Assembly: GCF_031886125.1 (NCBI RefSeq)
Contig: NZ_CP119391.1
Location: forward strand, 2,108,001-2,172,000
Source: Halomonas piscis
GTDB taxonomy: Bacteria; Pseudomonadota; Gammaproteobacteria; Pseudomonadales; Halomonadaceae
DNA length: 64,000 bases
Direction of reading: 5' to 3'
Shown: positions 8,340 to 16,639 of the stretch, piece by piece
Layout: every line of letters begins with the position of its first letter
Position numbering within the stretch: the stretch's first letter is position 1
The notes under the pieces: generated by a model
What the model saw: only the letters and a program-made list of their open reading frames with translations
Database searches by the model: none
Told to the model about the DNA's origin: nothing
Program-made: the position numbers and the translations under genes

Positions 8340-8912
8340 TCAGGGCCGGCGCAGCCAGGCAATGGCATAAATAACCCCGGGTATCCATAGCAGCAGCGTC
8401 AGCGCCGCGCTGATCGCCACGCGCCGGCCGTTGCCGCCGCTAAGCCCCACGGCCAGCGGCGGCAGCAGCACCGCCAGTGCCGCATAGGCAGCGTTCAGCA
8501 CGGCCGGTTCGCGCTTCTCGGGCACGTCGGGCATTTCAAGCTCAAAAGCCTGCTCGGGCGCGGGCGGGGTAAAGTGCCCCACTGCGGCGCTGGCCGGCTT
8601 TGGCGCTGTGCTGGCGGCCTCGCTGGCGCCCGCATCGGGGCGCTCGTCTACCGATGGCGGCGGCTCGACCGGCTCCTGTTCCTGCTCGCGATGCGCTTCG
8701 CGGTCGATTTTCTGCTCCAGAGAAGCGGCGCCTTCGGCCAGCTCACCGTGATAGCGCTCCCAATCTTCCCAGTCGTGGGGCGTTCCCGTTTTGGGACGAT
8801 GCTGCCCGGCCTGCCGGGCACGCTCCCAGGCTTTTTCTTCCAGGGTGTTGGTGCGATCCGGATCACTGTCCAGCGCCACGCCTTTGCGGCTTAAATACTC
8901 GCGTGCGTCCAT
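8340..8912 (-). CDS. Membrane-anchored protein with DUF2934-like N-terminus and YqaE/Pmp3-like C-terminus
   Basis: 190 residues. Residues 20-60 (EEKAWERARQAG ... HDWEDWERYH) resemble the short DUF2934 motif. The middle is an acidic and Pro/Ala/Glu-rich linker (about 70-140). The last 50 residues form two hydrophobic helices with LPPLAVGL and LLLWIPGVIYAIAWL, close to the YqaE/Pmp3 membrane-peptide pattern. Such a fusion would tether a soluble segment to the inner membrane. Pmp3-like proteins are linked to salt and membrane-potential stress in other organisms; a role in osmotic stress here is only a guess. Confidence 0.6.
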   Translation of the reverse strand: MDAREYLSRKGVALDSDPDRTNTLEEKAWERARQAGQHRPKTGTPHDWEDWERYHGELAEGAASLEQKIDREAHREQEQEPVEPPPSVDERPDAGASEAASTAPKPASAAVGHFTPPAPEQAFELEMPDVPEKREPAVLNAAYAALAVLLPPLAVGLSGGNGRRVAISAALTLLLWIPGVIYAIAWLRRP

Positions 8913-9036
8913 GGGCGTACTCCTGCCGGGTCAACGGCTGCGAAATGGGCTAATGTCTAAGATGGCGGCCGTGAGCCCGTTATTCAACTACGCTTGCGCT
9001 TACGGACGCCCTCTGACAGCTGAATAGGAGAAGGTC

Positions 9037-9444
9037 ATGCTAAAGGCCTCTGCGGAAACGGTTCTCAGCATCATGTCCCGGGACTGCTACCGGGTGACAC
9101 TGGACACCCCCATCACCACGCTTGCACGGGGGCTCACGCTTCACCGCCTTCCCGGCGCCCCGGTGGTCGACGAGGCCGACCGCCTGGTGGGGTTCATTTC
9201 CGAACAGGACGTGCTCGGCCAGATACTCGACAGCGTGTATCACGACGACGAAGCGCCGCCGGTCAGCGAGCTGATGCGCAGCGACGTGCTGAGCGTGTCG
9301 CCGGACAAGAGCATCATCGACCTGGCCCAGGAAATGCTGGGTGCCAAGCCCAAGATCTACCCGGTGGTTGAGCAGGACCGGCTGGTGGGCATGGTGACCC
9401 GGCGCGATGTCCTCATGGCCTTGCTTGCCGCGCACGGCCGCTAA
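9037..9444 (+). CDS. CBS-domain protein
   Basis: 135 residues, almost wholly two tandem CBS motifs (about residues 8-65 and 75-133; LPGAPVVDEADRLVGFISE and YPVVEQDRLVGMVTRRDVL). CBS pairs usually bind adenine nucleotides and act as sensors. There is no catalytic domain, so this would work by binding a partner or as an energy-state sensor. AGGAGAAGG lies just before the ATG. No functional partner is obvious among its neighbours. Confidence 0.85.
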   Translation: MLKASAETVLSIMSRDCYRVTLDTPITTLARGLTLHRLPGAPVVDEADRLVGFISEQDVLGQILDSVYHDDEAPPVSELMRSDVLSVSPDKSIIDLAQEMLGAKPKIYPVVEQDRLVGMVTRRDVLMALLAAHGR

Positions 9445-9559
9445 GCCTGGCGCCGCAGTGCGGCGCCCCACCAGGCGATGCTCCTGAAGTCAGGGCCAAA
9501 AGCGCCACCGCCAAGCGTTTCGGCTCCAGGAAAGCGTCGGCTCCCACATCCCTGCCCAT

Positions 9560-9585
9560 AAAAAAGCGCTGCCCGAAGGCAGCGC
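9560..9585 (-). terminator. Intrinsic terminator reading on the minus strand, without an upstream gene
   Basis: GCGCTGCC (9566-9573), loop CGAA, GGCAGCGC (9578-9585). On the minus strand it is followed by T6 (A6 on plus, 9560-9565). No minus-strand protein gene lies upstream within reach, since the next gene at 9806 is on the plus strand. It may end the candidate small RNA described next. Confidence 0.6.
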
Positions 9586-9597
9586 AAGCAAGGGATC

Positions 9598-9690
9598 AAA
9601 AAAACAGTAGGCCAGTCCAGCAATAATCGCGGGGCAACAGCCTTGGCGACTGCTCTCGCTATGCTGTTGGTACCTACTCAGACAGCCCTT
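9598..9690 (-). ncRNA. Candidate structured small RNA
   Basis: Nested complementary arms: AGTAGG (9606-9611) with CCTACT (9673-9678); inside it CAACAGC (9635-9641) with GCTGTTG (9663-9669); inside that GCGA (9646-9649) with TCGC (9656-9659). On the minus strand the outer arm is followed by GTTTTTTT (A7 on plus at 9598-9604), as in an intrinsic terminator. This 361-bp gap (9445-9805) has no convincing protein gene. The family is not one I recognise, and I could not find a convincing minus-strand promoter. The 5' end given is approximate. Confidence 0.4.
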
Positions 9691-9730
9691 TTGATAAAAG
9701 TTCACCGGCGGGCAAATTTTTCCGCCGAGC

Positions 9731-9777
9731 GCGTCTGCGTATAATGCGCAGACGCCGCATCCACTCACTCTGCGTAT
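9731..9777 (+). promoter_or_regulatory. Perfect palindrome centred on a TATAAT element, plus direct repeat
   Basis: GCGTCTGCG (9731-9739) and CGCAGACGC (9747-9755) form a perfect 9-bp inverted repeat around TATAAT (9740-9745). The sequence TCTGCGTAT occurs at 9734-9742 and again at 9769-9777, exactly 35 bp apart, and the second copy starts another inverted repeat (TGCGTA 9771-9776 / TACGCA 9782-9787). It lies 50-75 bp before the small membrane-protein gene at 9806. It is suited to a dimeric repressor covering a -10 box; the -35 is weak. Confidence 0.45.
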
Positions 9778-9805
9778 TCGCTACGCACAGGCCGGGAGCC
9801 GCTCA

Positions 9806-10165
9806 ATGGCGCTTTATCTGCTGGTATTTGGCGTTTGCCTGCTGGTAATCGGCAGCACGGTCGTGGTGCTACTGACCACCCGCACGCCGCGCTACCGCAC
9901 CGAATCCCACCACCTGCTCGAGCTTTTTGACAAGGCGCTGGAAAGCCGAGTCAGCGAAAGCGAGTGGCACACGCTGATCGGCTACCCGATTCGCCATGAT
10001 GAATACCTGGAAAGCGTGCGCCGCCGGGCGTCCCACCTCATGGAAGAGCACGGCCGCCACTGGCAGCTTGCCCAGGGCAAACCGCTGCTCAACGCTACCG
10101 GTCAAAAGGAGCTCCGGGCGCTTCGTGACCACCTCTCTGCCCGCATGGCGCTGGAGCACTCCTGA
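9806..10165 (+). CDS. Small single-pass membrane protein, unknown function
   Basis: 119 residues. The first ~27 are one strongly hydrophobic helix (LLVFGVCLLVIGSTVVVLL). The rest is a soluble, charged, likely helical domain (LLELFDKALESRVSESEWHTLIGYPI, then RRRASHLMEEHGRHWQ). I do not recognise the family. GGGAG lies 8 bases before the ATG. An unusual palindromic promoter region lies upstream and putA lies downstream, separated by ~170 bp. The orientation would place most of the protein in the cytoplasm if the N-terminus is outside. Confidence 0.6.
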   Translation: MALYLLVFGVCLLVIGSTVVVLLTTRTPRYRTESHHLLELFDKALESRVSESEWHTLIGYPIRHDEYLESVRRRASHLMEEHGRHWQLAQGKPLLNATGQKELRALRDHLSARMALEHS

Positions 10166-10180
10166 CCGACGCCCCGGCCC

Positions 10181-10261
10181 GCGACGCCGCACAGGCGTCG
10201 CCACCAAAGTCTGAAGAGCTCTTCATCTCGGGACGCCTATCATGAAAGAATGGCGTATTAT
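10181..10261 (+). promoter_or_regulatory. putA upstream region: hairpin, 14-bp palindrome, weak promoter
   Basis: GCGACGCC (10181-10188) and GGCGTCGC (10194-10201) form an 8-bp stem without a T-run. A perfect palindrome TGAAGAGCTCTTCA occupies 10212-10225 and could be an operator. TATTAT at 10256-10261 is a possible -10, without a good -35. Since PutA here lacks its own DNA-binding domain, a separate regulator would be needed; this palindrome is a candidate site. Confidence 0.35.
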
Positions 10262-10338
10262 CCGCTCACGGGCGCCTGCGATCTATCGCGGCGTCGTGGG
10301 TACTGCCTGATTCATTCCGTCTTTCCTCGGGGACTTCA

Positions 10339-13300
10339 ATGCTCAACGCCAAGACACTGCGTGACTCAGCCACCTGGCAAACCGATCCCGATACGCTGAT
10401 GGAGCGTATCAGCCAGCATTACATTGTCGATGAAGACCGCTTTGTTCGCGAGCTGGTCAAGCTGCTGGATACCGACCGCGACAGCTTTGCCCGCATTGAA
10501 GAGGATACGGCTTCGCTTGTGCGCGAAGTGCGCAACATGGACACCGCCGTCGACACCATCGACGAGCTCTTGCAGCAGTACAGCCTGGACACTCACGAAG
10601 GGCTGATGCTGATGTGCCTTGCCGAGGCCATGCTGCGTATCCCCGACAAGGCCACGGCCGATGCCCTGATCGAGGACAAGCTCGGCCCCGCCGACTGGAA
10701 CGCCCACGTCGGCAAGAGCGAATCCTGGCTGGTCAACGCCTCGACCTGGGGGCTTTTGACCACCGGCCGGGTGCTCAAGCTCGACCATCCTCGGGACGGC
10801 CACCCCGCCGGCTTTATCAACCGCATGGTCAACCGCATGGGCGAGCCGGTGATTCGCCGCGCCATGGTCGAGGCGATGAAGATCATGGGCCGCCAGTTCG
10901 TGCTCGGCCGCGATATCGACGAGGCCCTCAAGCGCTCCAAACCGCTATTCGACAAGGGCTACACCTACTCCTACGACATGCTCGGCGAAGCCGCGCGCAC
11001 CCGGGACGACGCCCGGCGCTACTTCGATGACTACCAGCACGCCATCCGCCACGTCGGCCAGGCGCGGCAGAAAATCGGCGACAAGGCCCCGGCGCCGTCG
11101 GTGTCGATCAAGCTCTCGGCGCTGCACCCGCGCTACGAATTCGGTCGTCGGGAGCAGATTCTCGAAGAGCTGGTGGAAACCGTCATCGCCCTTGTGACCA
11201 CCGCCCGCGAGCTTGACGTCGAGCTCACCATCGACGCCGAAGAGGTCGACCGCCTAGAGCTTTCCCTGGAAGTCTTCCGCGCGGTCTACGAAAGCGACGC
11301 CGCCCGGGGCTGGGGCCGTTTCGGGCTGGTCGTGCAGGCCTACGCCAAGCGTGCGCTGCCCACGCTGCACTATATCAACCGGCTGGCCGACCAGCAGGGC
11401 GACGAAATTCCGCTCAGGCTGGTGAAAGGCGCCTACTGGGATACCGAGGTCAAGGAGTCCCAGCAGCTGGGCGTCGAGGGCTACCCGGTGTTCACCCGCA
11501 AAGCCGGCACCGACGTGGCCTATCTCGCCTGCGTGGAGTTTTTGCTGTCTCACGATACCCAGGGGCGCATCTTTCCCCAGTTTGCCACCCACAACGCCCA
11601 CACCGTCACCGCCATTCTCGACCACGCCAACCGATACGATCGCCCCTTCGAGTTCCAGCGCCTGCACGGCATGGGCGAGGCGCTTTACGACGCGGCGCTT
11701 AAGCGGGCGCCCCAGGGCACCTACTGCCGCATTTACGCCCCGGTCGGCGCGCACAAGGACCTGCTGCCCTACCTGGTGCGCCGGCTGCTGGAAAACGGCG
11801 CCAACTCCTCGTTCGTCCACCAGATCGTGGACCCGGACGTACCGGTGGAGTCTCTGTGCGAGCATCCCGTTGATACCCTGGCCGCCCAGGACTCCTATTC
11901 CAATCCTCGCATTCCGCTGCCCCAGCATCTCTACGGCCCGCGGCGGCGCAACGCCCGGGGGGTCAACCTCAACATCCGCAGCCATTACGATCCGCTGATG
12001 GAGCAGATGGCCGGCTTCATGGAGAAAACCTACACTGCCCGGCCGCTGCTGGCCTTCGAAGTGGACGACAACGCCTCAAGCACCCACGCCGTGACCTGCC
12101 CCTTCGACCGGCGCCAGCGTCTGGGCAGTATCCAGTGGGTCACCGCCGAGCAGACCGCCCGGGCGCTGGACGCCGCCTGGGCAGCGTTTCCCGACTGGGA
12201 CGCCACCCCGGCTACCGAGCGCGCGGCGATTCTGCGCCGCTTTGCCGACCTGCTGGAATCCCACATGCCCGAGCTGATGACGCTGTGCTCCCGGGAGGGC
12301 GGCAAGCTCTTGACCGACGGCGTGGATGAAATCAAGGAAGCGGTGGACTTCTGCCGCTACTACGCCATGCGCGCCGAGGATATTTTCGCCGAGCCGATCG
12401 AGCTCCCCGGCCCCACCGGCGAATCCAACACCTTCGAGATGGGCGGCAAGGGCGTGTTTGCCGCCATCAGCCCGTGGAACTTCCCCGTAGCCATCTTCTG
12501 CGGCCAGATGGTCGCCGCCGCGGTATCGGGCAACACGGTGCTGGCCAAGCCCGCCGAGCAGACGTCGCTGATTGCCCACCGCGTGGTGGAGCTTCTCTAC
12601 ACCGCCGGCATGCCGCGCAACGTGGTCCAGCTACTGCCCGGCGACGGCGAAACCGTGGGCAGCGTTCTCACCGGCGACCCGCGCATTACCGGGGTGGCCT
12701 TTACCGGCGGCACCGATACGGCCCGGGTGATCAACCGGGCGCTGGCTGCCCGGGAAAACGCGCCGCTGCCCACGCTGGTCGCCGAGACCGGCGGGCTCAA
12801 CGCCATGATCGTTGACTCCACCGCCCTGCCCGAACAGGTCGTCGTCGACGTCATCCAGTCGGCGTTCCAGAGCGCCGGGCAGCGCTGCTCGGCGCTGCGC
12901 GTGCTCTACCTCCAGGAGGACGTGGCCGATCGCGTCATCGAGATCCTCACCGGCGCCATGCAGGAGCTGCGCGTGGGCGACCCGCGCGACCTGGGCACCG
13001 ACGTCGGTCCGGTCATCGACGAAGACGCCAAAGCGCAGCTGCAGGCGCACATCGACGCGCTGACCGACGAAGGCCGGCTGATTGCCCAGACGCCGCTGGA
13101 CGAGACTATCACCCAGCACGGCACCTTCGTCGCCCCGGCGGCGTTTGCCATCGACGGCATCGACGCGCTGGCAAGCGAAAAGTTCGGCCCTGTTCTGCAT
13201 ATCGTGCGCTATCAAGCCGACGAGCTGGACCAGGTCATCGACGCCATCAACGCGCGGGGGTACGGGCTGACCTTTGGCGTCCACAGCCGCAACGCCACCT

Positions 13301-13530
13301 TCGCCGAGGACGTGGCGCGCCGAATCCGCGCCGGCAACGTCTATATCAATCGCAACATCATCGGCGCGGTGGTCGGCGTGCAGCCGTTCGGCGGCCAGGG
13401 GCTTTCGGGCACCGGCCCCAAGGCCGGCGGTCCCAACTACCTGCAGCGCTTTGCCTCGGAAAAAACCGTGACCAACAATACCGCGGCCCTTGGCGGCAAC
13501 GCTTCTCTGCTGGCCATGGGAAACGACTAG
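10339..13530 (+). CDS. putA: Bifunctional proline dehydrogenase / P5C dehydrogenase
   Basis: 1063 residues. It oxidises proline to glutamate in two steps: an FAD-dependent proline dehydrogenase barrel (about residues 130-460, with RIYAPVGAHKDLLPYLVRR and LLENGANSSFV) and an NAD-dependent aldehyde dehydrogenase (about 550-1040). The aldehyde dehydrogenase cysteine is Cys850 in SAGQRCSALR and the glutamate Glu816 in VAETGG. The N-terminus starts directly with a helical domain. It lacks the ribbon-helix-helix repressor domain of the ~1320-residue E. coli protein, so this form is not expected to control its own operon. putP follows by 36 bp. GGGGAC precedes the ATG. Confidence 0.95.
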   Translation: MLNAKTLRDSATWQTDPDTLMERISQHYIVDEDRFVRELVKLLDTDRDSFARIEEDTASLVREVRNMDTAVDTIDELLQQYSLDTHEGLMLMCLAEAMLRIPDKATADALIEDKLGPADWNAHVGKSESWLVNASTWGLLTTGRVLKLDHPRDGHPAGFINRMVNRMGEPVIRRAMVEAMKIMGRQFVLGRDIDEALKRSKPLFDKGYTYSYDMLGEAARTRDDARRYFDDYQHAIRHVGQARQKIGDKAPAPSVSIKLSALHPRYEFGRREQILEELVETVIALVTTARELDVELTIDAEEVDRLELSLEVFRAVYESDAARGWGRFGLVVQAYAKRALPTLHYINRLADQQGDEIPLRLVKGAYWDTEVKESQQLGVEGYPVFTRKAGTDVAYLACVEFLLSHDTQGRIFPQFATHNAHTVTAILDHANRYDRPFEFQRLHGMGEALYDAALKRAPQGTYCRIYAPVGAHKDLLPYLVRRLLENGANSSFVHQIVDPDVPVESLCEHPVDTLAAQDSYSNPRIPLPQHLYGPRRRNARGVNLNIRSHYDPLMEQMAGFMEKTYTARPLLAFEVDDNASSTHAVTCPFDRRQRLGSIQWVTAEQTARALDAAWAAFPDWDATPATERAAILRRFADLLESHMPELMTLCSREGGKLLTDGVDEIKEAVDFCRYYAMRAEDIFAEPIELPGPTGESNTFEMGGKGVFAAISPWNFPVAIFCGQMVAAAVSGNTVLAKPAEQTSLIAHRVVELLYTAGMPRNVVQLLPGDGETVGSVLTGDPRITGVAFTGGTDTARVINRALAARENAPLPTLVAETGGLNAMIVDSTALPEQVVVDVIQSAFQSAGQRCSALRVLYLQEDVADRVIEILTGAMQELRVGDPRDLGTDVGPVIDEDAKAQLQAHIDALTDEGRLIAQTPLDETITQHGTFVAPAAFAIDGIDALASEKFGPVLHIVRYQADELDQVIDAINARGYGLTFGVHSRNATFAEDVARRIRAGNVYINRNIIGAVVGVQPFGGQGLSGTGPKAGGPNYLQRFASEKTVTNNTAALGGNASLLAMGND

Positions 13531-13566
13531 AATAACGACACAACAAGCAAGAAAGGAGAAGGTCTC

Positions 13567-15057
13567 ATGGCTATTGGCGTCTGGATCAGCCTGTTTACGT
13601 ATTTCGCGCTCATGCTGGGCATCGGCTTTTATGCCATGCGCGCCTCAACGTCCACCTCGGAAGGCTACATACTCGGCGGCCGTTCCCTGAGTCCGCCGGT
13701 GGCCGCGCTCTCCGCCGGCGCGTCAGACATGAGCGGCTGGCTGCTCCTGGGGCTGCCCGGGGCCATGTTCGTCTCGGGCTTTGCGTCGGCCTGGATCGGG
13801 ATCGGGCTGTTCGTGGGGGCTTTTGCCAACTGGATTCTGGTCGCGCCGCGCCTTCGCGAACAGACGGTGCACTACGGCAACGCCATCACCATCCCCCAGT
13901 TTCTGGCCAACCGCTTTCCCACCCGGGCCATACCGCTGCGGACCGTGTCGGCCATCGTGATCGTGGTGTTTTTCGCGGTTTACACGGCCTCGGGCCTGGT
14001 GGCGGGCGGCAAGCTGTTCGAAAGCGCCTTTACCGACGTCATCAATATCGGCGGGATGAGCGACTACTCCGCCGGCATCGTCATTACGCTTGGCATCGTG
14101 CTGGCCTATTCCGTGGTCGGCGGCTTTCTGGCGGTGAGCATGACGGACTTCGTGCAGGGCTGCATCATGATGCTGGCGGTGGTCATCATGCCGCTGGTCG
14201 TGCTCTATGGCGAAGGCGGCGGCGGGCTCTCCCAGGCTTCGGAAGTCCTCAACGAAACCGATCCCACCCTGCTCTCGTGGACGGACGGGCTGACCTTCAT
14301 CGGCTGGCTCTCGGCGGTCACCTGGGGGCTTGGCTATTTCGGCCAGCCGCACATCATTGTCCGCTTCATGGCCATCCGCCGTCTGAAAGACGTGCCCACG
14401 GCGCGCAATATCGGCATGAGCTGGATGTTCATCTCGCTGTTCGGGGCGGGCTCCATGGCCGTGCTCGGCCGTGCCTATGCCGTCCGCAACGGCATGGACG
14501 TCGAGGATCCGGAAACCATCTTTATCATCCTCGCTGAGCTGCTGTTTCATCCGCTGATCACCGGCTTTCTCTATGCGGCGCTGCTTGCCGCCATCATGAG
14601 CACCATTTCCAGCCAGCTGCTGGTGGCCTCCTCCTCGCTGACCGAAGATTTCTACCGCCTCTTTCTGCGCAAGGAAGCCACGGAAAAGGAAGCCGTCAAC
14701 ATCGGCCGGCTAAGCGTGGTCATCGTGGGGCTGGTCGCCGCCACCATTGCGTCGAACCCGGACTCCCAGGTGCTCGGGCTGGTGAGTAACGCCTGGGCGG
14801 GCTTTGGTGCCGCCTTCGGGCCGCTCATCATCCTGTCGCTGATGTGGTCGCGGACCAACGGCGCCGGCGCCATCGCCGGCATGATCGTGGGTGCCGTGAC
14901 CGTCATGGCGTGGATTGCGCTGGGCTGGAACGCAAGCTTCATGGGCGGCCCCGGCATTTATGAAATCATCCCCGGCTTTATCGCCTCCTTCATCGCCATT
15001 CTGGCGGTGAGCCGCGCAACCGCCGATGCCGGCGAGTACCAGCATATCGCGCGCTAA
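13567..15057 (+). CDS. putP: Sodium/proline symporter
   Basis: 496 residues with about 13 membrane segments of the SSS family. Conserved parts are ALSAGASDMSGWLLLGLPG near residues 48-66, the YSVVGGFLAVSMTDFVQG segment near residues 180-197, and LLAAIMSTISSQLLVASSSLTED near residues 340-362. Length and motifs match PutP rather than the pantothenate or sialic acid symporters. AGAAAGGAGAAGG precedes the ATG. Together with putA it makes a proline uptake and catabolism operon; in a halophile proline is also an osmolyte, so uptake may serve both purposes. Confidence 0.94.
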   Translation: MAIGVWISLFTYFALMLGIGFYAMRASTSTSEGYILGGRSLSPPVAALSAGASDMSGWLLLGLPGAMFVSGFASAWIGIGLFVGAFANWILVAPRLREQTVHYGNAITIPQFLANRFPTRAIPLRTVSAIVIVVFFAVYTASGLVAGGKLFESAFTDVINIGGMSDYSAGIVITLGIVLAYSVVGGFLAVSMTDFVQGCIMMLAVVIMPLVVLYGEGGGGLSQASEVLNETDPTLLSWTDGLTFIGWLSAVTWGLGYFGQPHIIVRFMAIRRLKDVPTARNIGMSWMFISLFGAGSMAVLGRAYAVRNGMDVEDPETIFIILAELLFHPLITGFLYAALLAAIMSTISSQLLVASSSLTEDFYRLFLRKEATEKEAVNIGRLSVVIVGLVAATIASNPDSQVLGLVSNAWAGFGAAFGPLIILSLMWSRTNGAGAIAGMIVGAVTVMAWIALGWNASFMGGPGIYEIIPGFIASFIAILAVSRATADAGEYQHIAR

Positions 15058-15084
15058 AAACCCGGGCTAACGCCCAGCGTGATG

Positions 15085-15107
15085 AAAGGCTCCTGCGGGA
15101 GCCTTTT
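15085..15107 (+). terminator. Terminator of putAP
   Basis: AAAGGCTCC (15085-15093), loop TGCG, GGAGCCTTT (15098-15106), followed by one further T and then CAC. It lies 28 bp after the putP stop. The T-run is short but the stem is perfect. Confidence 0.7.
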
Positions 15108-15264
15108 CACTTTGTAAGTAGCATTGACTATGTCTTTGGAGGTAAAAGAGCAGTACCACTTGCGCTGGATCAATAATTGACGGGTTCCGGGCTTTTACAC
15201 TGCTACCAGTGATCAACGGCAAATGCTGCCTGCCGCTAACCCCAACCACTGGAGTGATGACACC

Positions 15265-15909
15265 ATGCGCCACACTGTTCTTCCTGCTCTGCTTGCCGCC
15301 GGCGTTGCCGCTGCTGCCTTTACCGCCAGCACCCAGGCGTTCGCCTACGGCGCCGGTGATCTCTACACCCGCGTCGGCGTCGCCAAGGTATCGCCGAAAA
15401 GTGACAACGGCGACATCCATGCCCTGGGCATGACAGGCCTTGGCGTCGATGTCGACGACGACACCGGCTTCGCCTTCACCCTGGGTTATCGCTTCCACGA
15501 CAAACTGGGCCTGGAGCTGCTGGCCGCCCAGCCGTTCAAGCACGACATCAGCATTGCCGACGGCGCGGTCAACGGCGAGACCAAGCACCTGCCACCCACC
15601 TTGACGCTGCAATACTATCCGCTGGGCGGCACGCCGGCCCGGGTTCAGCCCTACATCGGCGCGGGGGTCAACTACACCCACTTTTCCGACGAGGAGGTCG
15701 ACGTACCCGGCGCTTCGCTGGATCTGGATGACTCCTGGGGCGCGGCCGGACAGCTCGGCATCGACGTACTGATCGACGAACACTGGGCCATGAACGCCGC
15801 TGCCTGGTATATCGATATCGATACCGACGCCAAGGTGGCCGGTGCGGATGCCGGTACCGTAGAAATTGATCCGGTGGTGGTCATGGGCGGCATCAGCTAC
15901 CGTTTCTAG
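15265..15909 (+). CDS. OmpW-family outer membrane protein
   Basis: 214 residues from the ATG at 15265, chosen because GGAGTG lies just before it and it begins a clear signal peptide (MRHTVLPALL ... TQAFA). The mature part has the small beta-barrel pattern of OmpW: RVGVAKVSPKSDNG, FTLGYRFHDKLGLELLAAQPF, LPPTLTLQYYPLG, YIGAGVNYTHF, and a C-terminal GGISYRF ending in phenylalanine as outer membrane barrels do. It forms a narrow hydrophobic channel in homologues. The loops are rich in Asp, as expected in a halophile. Confidence 0.88.
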   Translation: MRHTVLPALLAAGVAAAAFTASTQAFAYGAGDLYTRVGVAKVSPKSDNGDIHALGMTGLGVDVDDDTGFAFTLGYRFHDKLGLELLAAQPFKHDISIADGAVNGETKHLPPTLTLQYYPLGGTPARVQPYIGAGVNYTHFSDEEVDVPGASLDLDDSWGAAGQLGIDVLIDEHWAMNAAAWYIDIDTDAKVAGADAGTVEIDPVVVMGGISYRF

Positions 15910-16312
15910 GGGCCGTTGACGTTTCGTGCTGCCCAGCGAAGAAAAGAGCAGGCTCGTATTGTTGAGGTTCTTACACCAGCACGACACGAGCCCGCGATGC
16001 CCCAACTCACGTCGACTGATACGCACTGATCAAAGCGGAAGACGGTGTTGCTTCAAGAAACCCTCGATGACAAGCCCGGCTTACGCATGGCGGTCGAAGG
16101 CGCGATTGCCTGGCGATTTGATACATTGGAAAAACATTAAAAGGTCGCTGCGGCCATGGCATCTGCGCTTCCGTGGCTTTCGATGTGAAGCGTCAACGCA
16201 CCCTGGAAAAATCCGTATTCTCTGTTAGGTTCAAATAGTGAGGAGATTCAAAAAACGTTCTCGTTTCGAATCACGTCCTGATATCGCGTTACAGGTAAAA
16301 GGAGTCAATACC
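15910..16312 (+). other. 403-bp interval with no convincing gene; possible short gene remnant
   Basis: No good protein gene. One frame (16030-16140) reads a protein-like stretch, KTVLLQETLDDKPGLRMAVE and then an ending WRFDTLEKH before TAA, but it is opened by an in-frame TGA and has no start with a ribosome binding site. It may be the 3' relic of a lost gene. Inverted arms GGCTCGT and ACGAGCC lie near 15950-15991. The last ~100 bp are the leader of the small Cys-rich protein gene. Confidence 0.3.
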
Positions 16313-16516
16313 ATGGCAACCTGCGATCTTTGCGGCAACGATTACGACAAATCCTTTACGCTTACCCTGGAAGGACAGACCTATACCTTCGATTCCTTTG
16401 AATGCGCCATTACCAAGCTCGCGCCGAGCTGCGCAACTTGTGGCTGCCGAATCGTCGGTCACGGTACCGATCGCGATGGCAAGACCTACTGCTGCGATCA
16501 TTGCGCGGGACAGTGA
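16313..16516 (+). CDS. Small Cys-rich, probably zinc-binding protein
   Basis: 67 residues from the ATG at 16313, preceded by AAAAGGAGTC; an upstream in-frame start at 16238 lacks a binding site and reads non-family sequence. It starts with CDLCGN and has further cysteines in SFECAI, SCATCGCRI and YCCDHC, nine in all, consistent with two metal sites. A short TYTFDSFECAI stretch recalls YHS-type metal-binding domains. Similar small proteins are often annotated as metallothionein-like. Role in metal buffering is an inference. Confidence 0.7.
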   Translation: MATCDLCGNDYDKSFTLTLEGQTYTFDSFECAITKLAPSCATCGCRIVGHGTDRDGKTYCCDHCAGQ

Positions 16517-16564
16517 CCCGGTCAGGCGTCAACAAGTTGCCACCAGGAATACGGCTTCTTGCCC

Positions 16565-16596
16565 ATCGCCGAGATAGCACACGGCATCTCGGCGAT
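16565..16596 (+). repeat. Perfect 11-bp inverted repeat after the Cys-rich gene
   Basis: ATCGCCGAGAT (16565-16575) and ATCTCGGCGAT (16586-16596) around a 10-base loop, 49 bp after the stop at 16516. The following bases are CATTTCCCC, so it is only a weak terminator and may instead protect the mRNA 3' end. Confidence 0.5.
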
Positions 16597-16639
16597 CATT
16601 TCCCCTGCCTCCTTCCAATCGACGTGCCCCCAGCACTAC

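Noticed and set aside
9490..9768. 92-codon minus-strand frame over the candidate small RNA
   Set aside because: Composition is not protein-like, there is no ribosome binding site, and the interval is better explained by its nested stems and T-runs.
15926..16228. 100-codon plus-strand frame
   Set aside because: Arg/Cys/His-rich product without family likeness or ribosome binding site.
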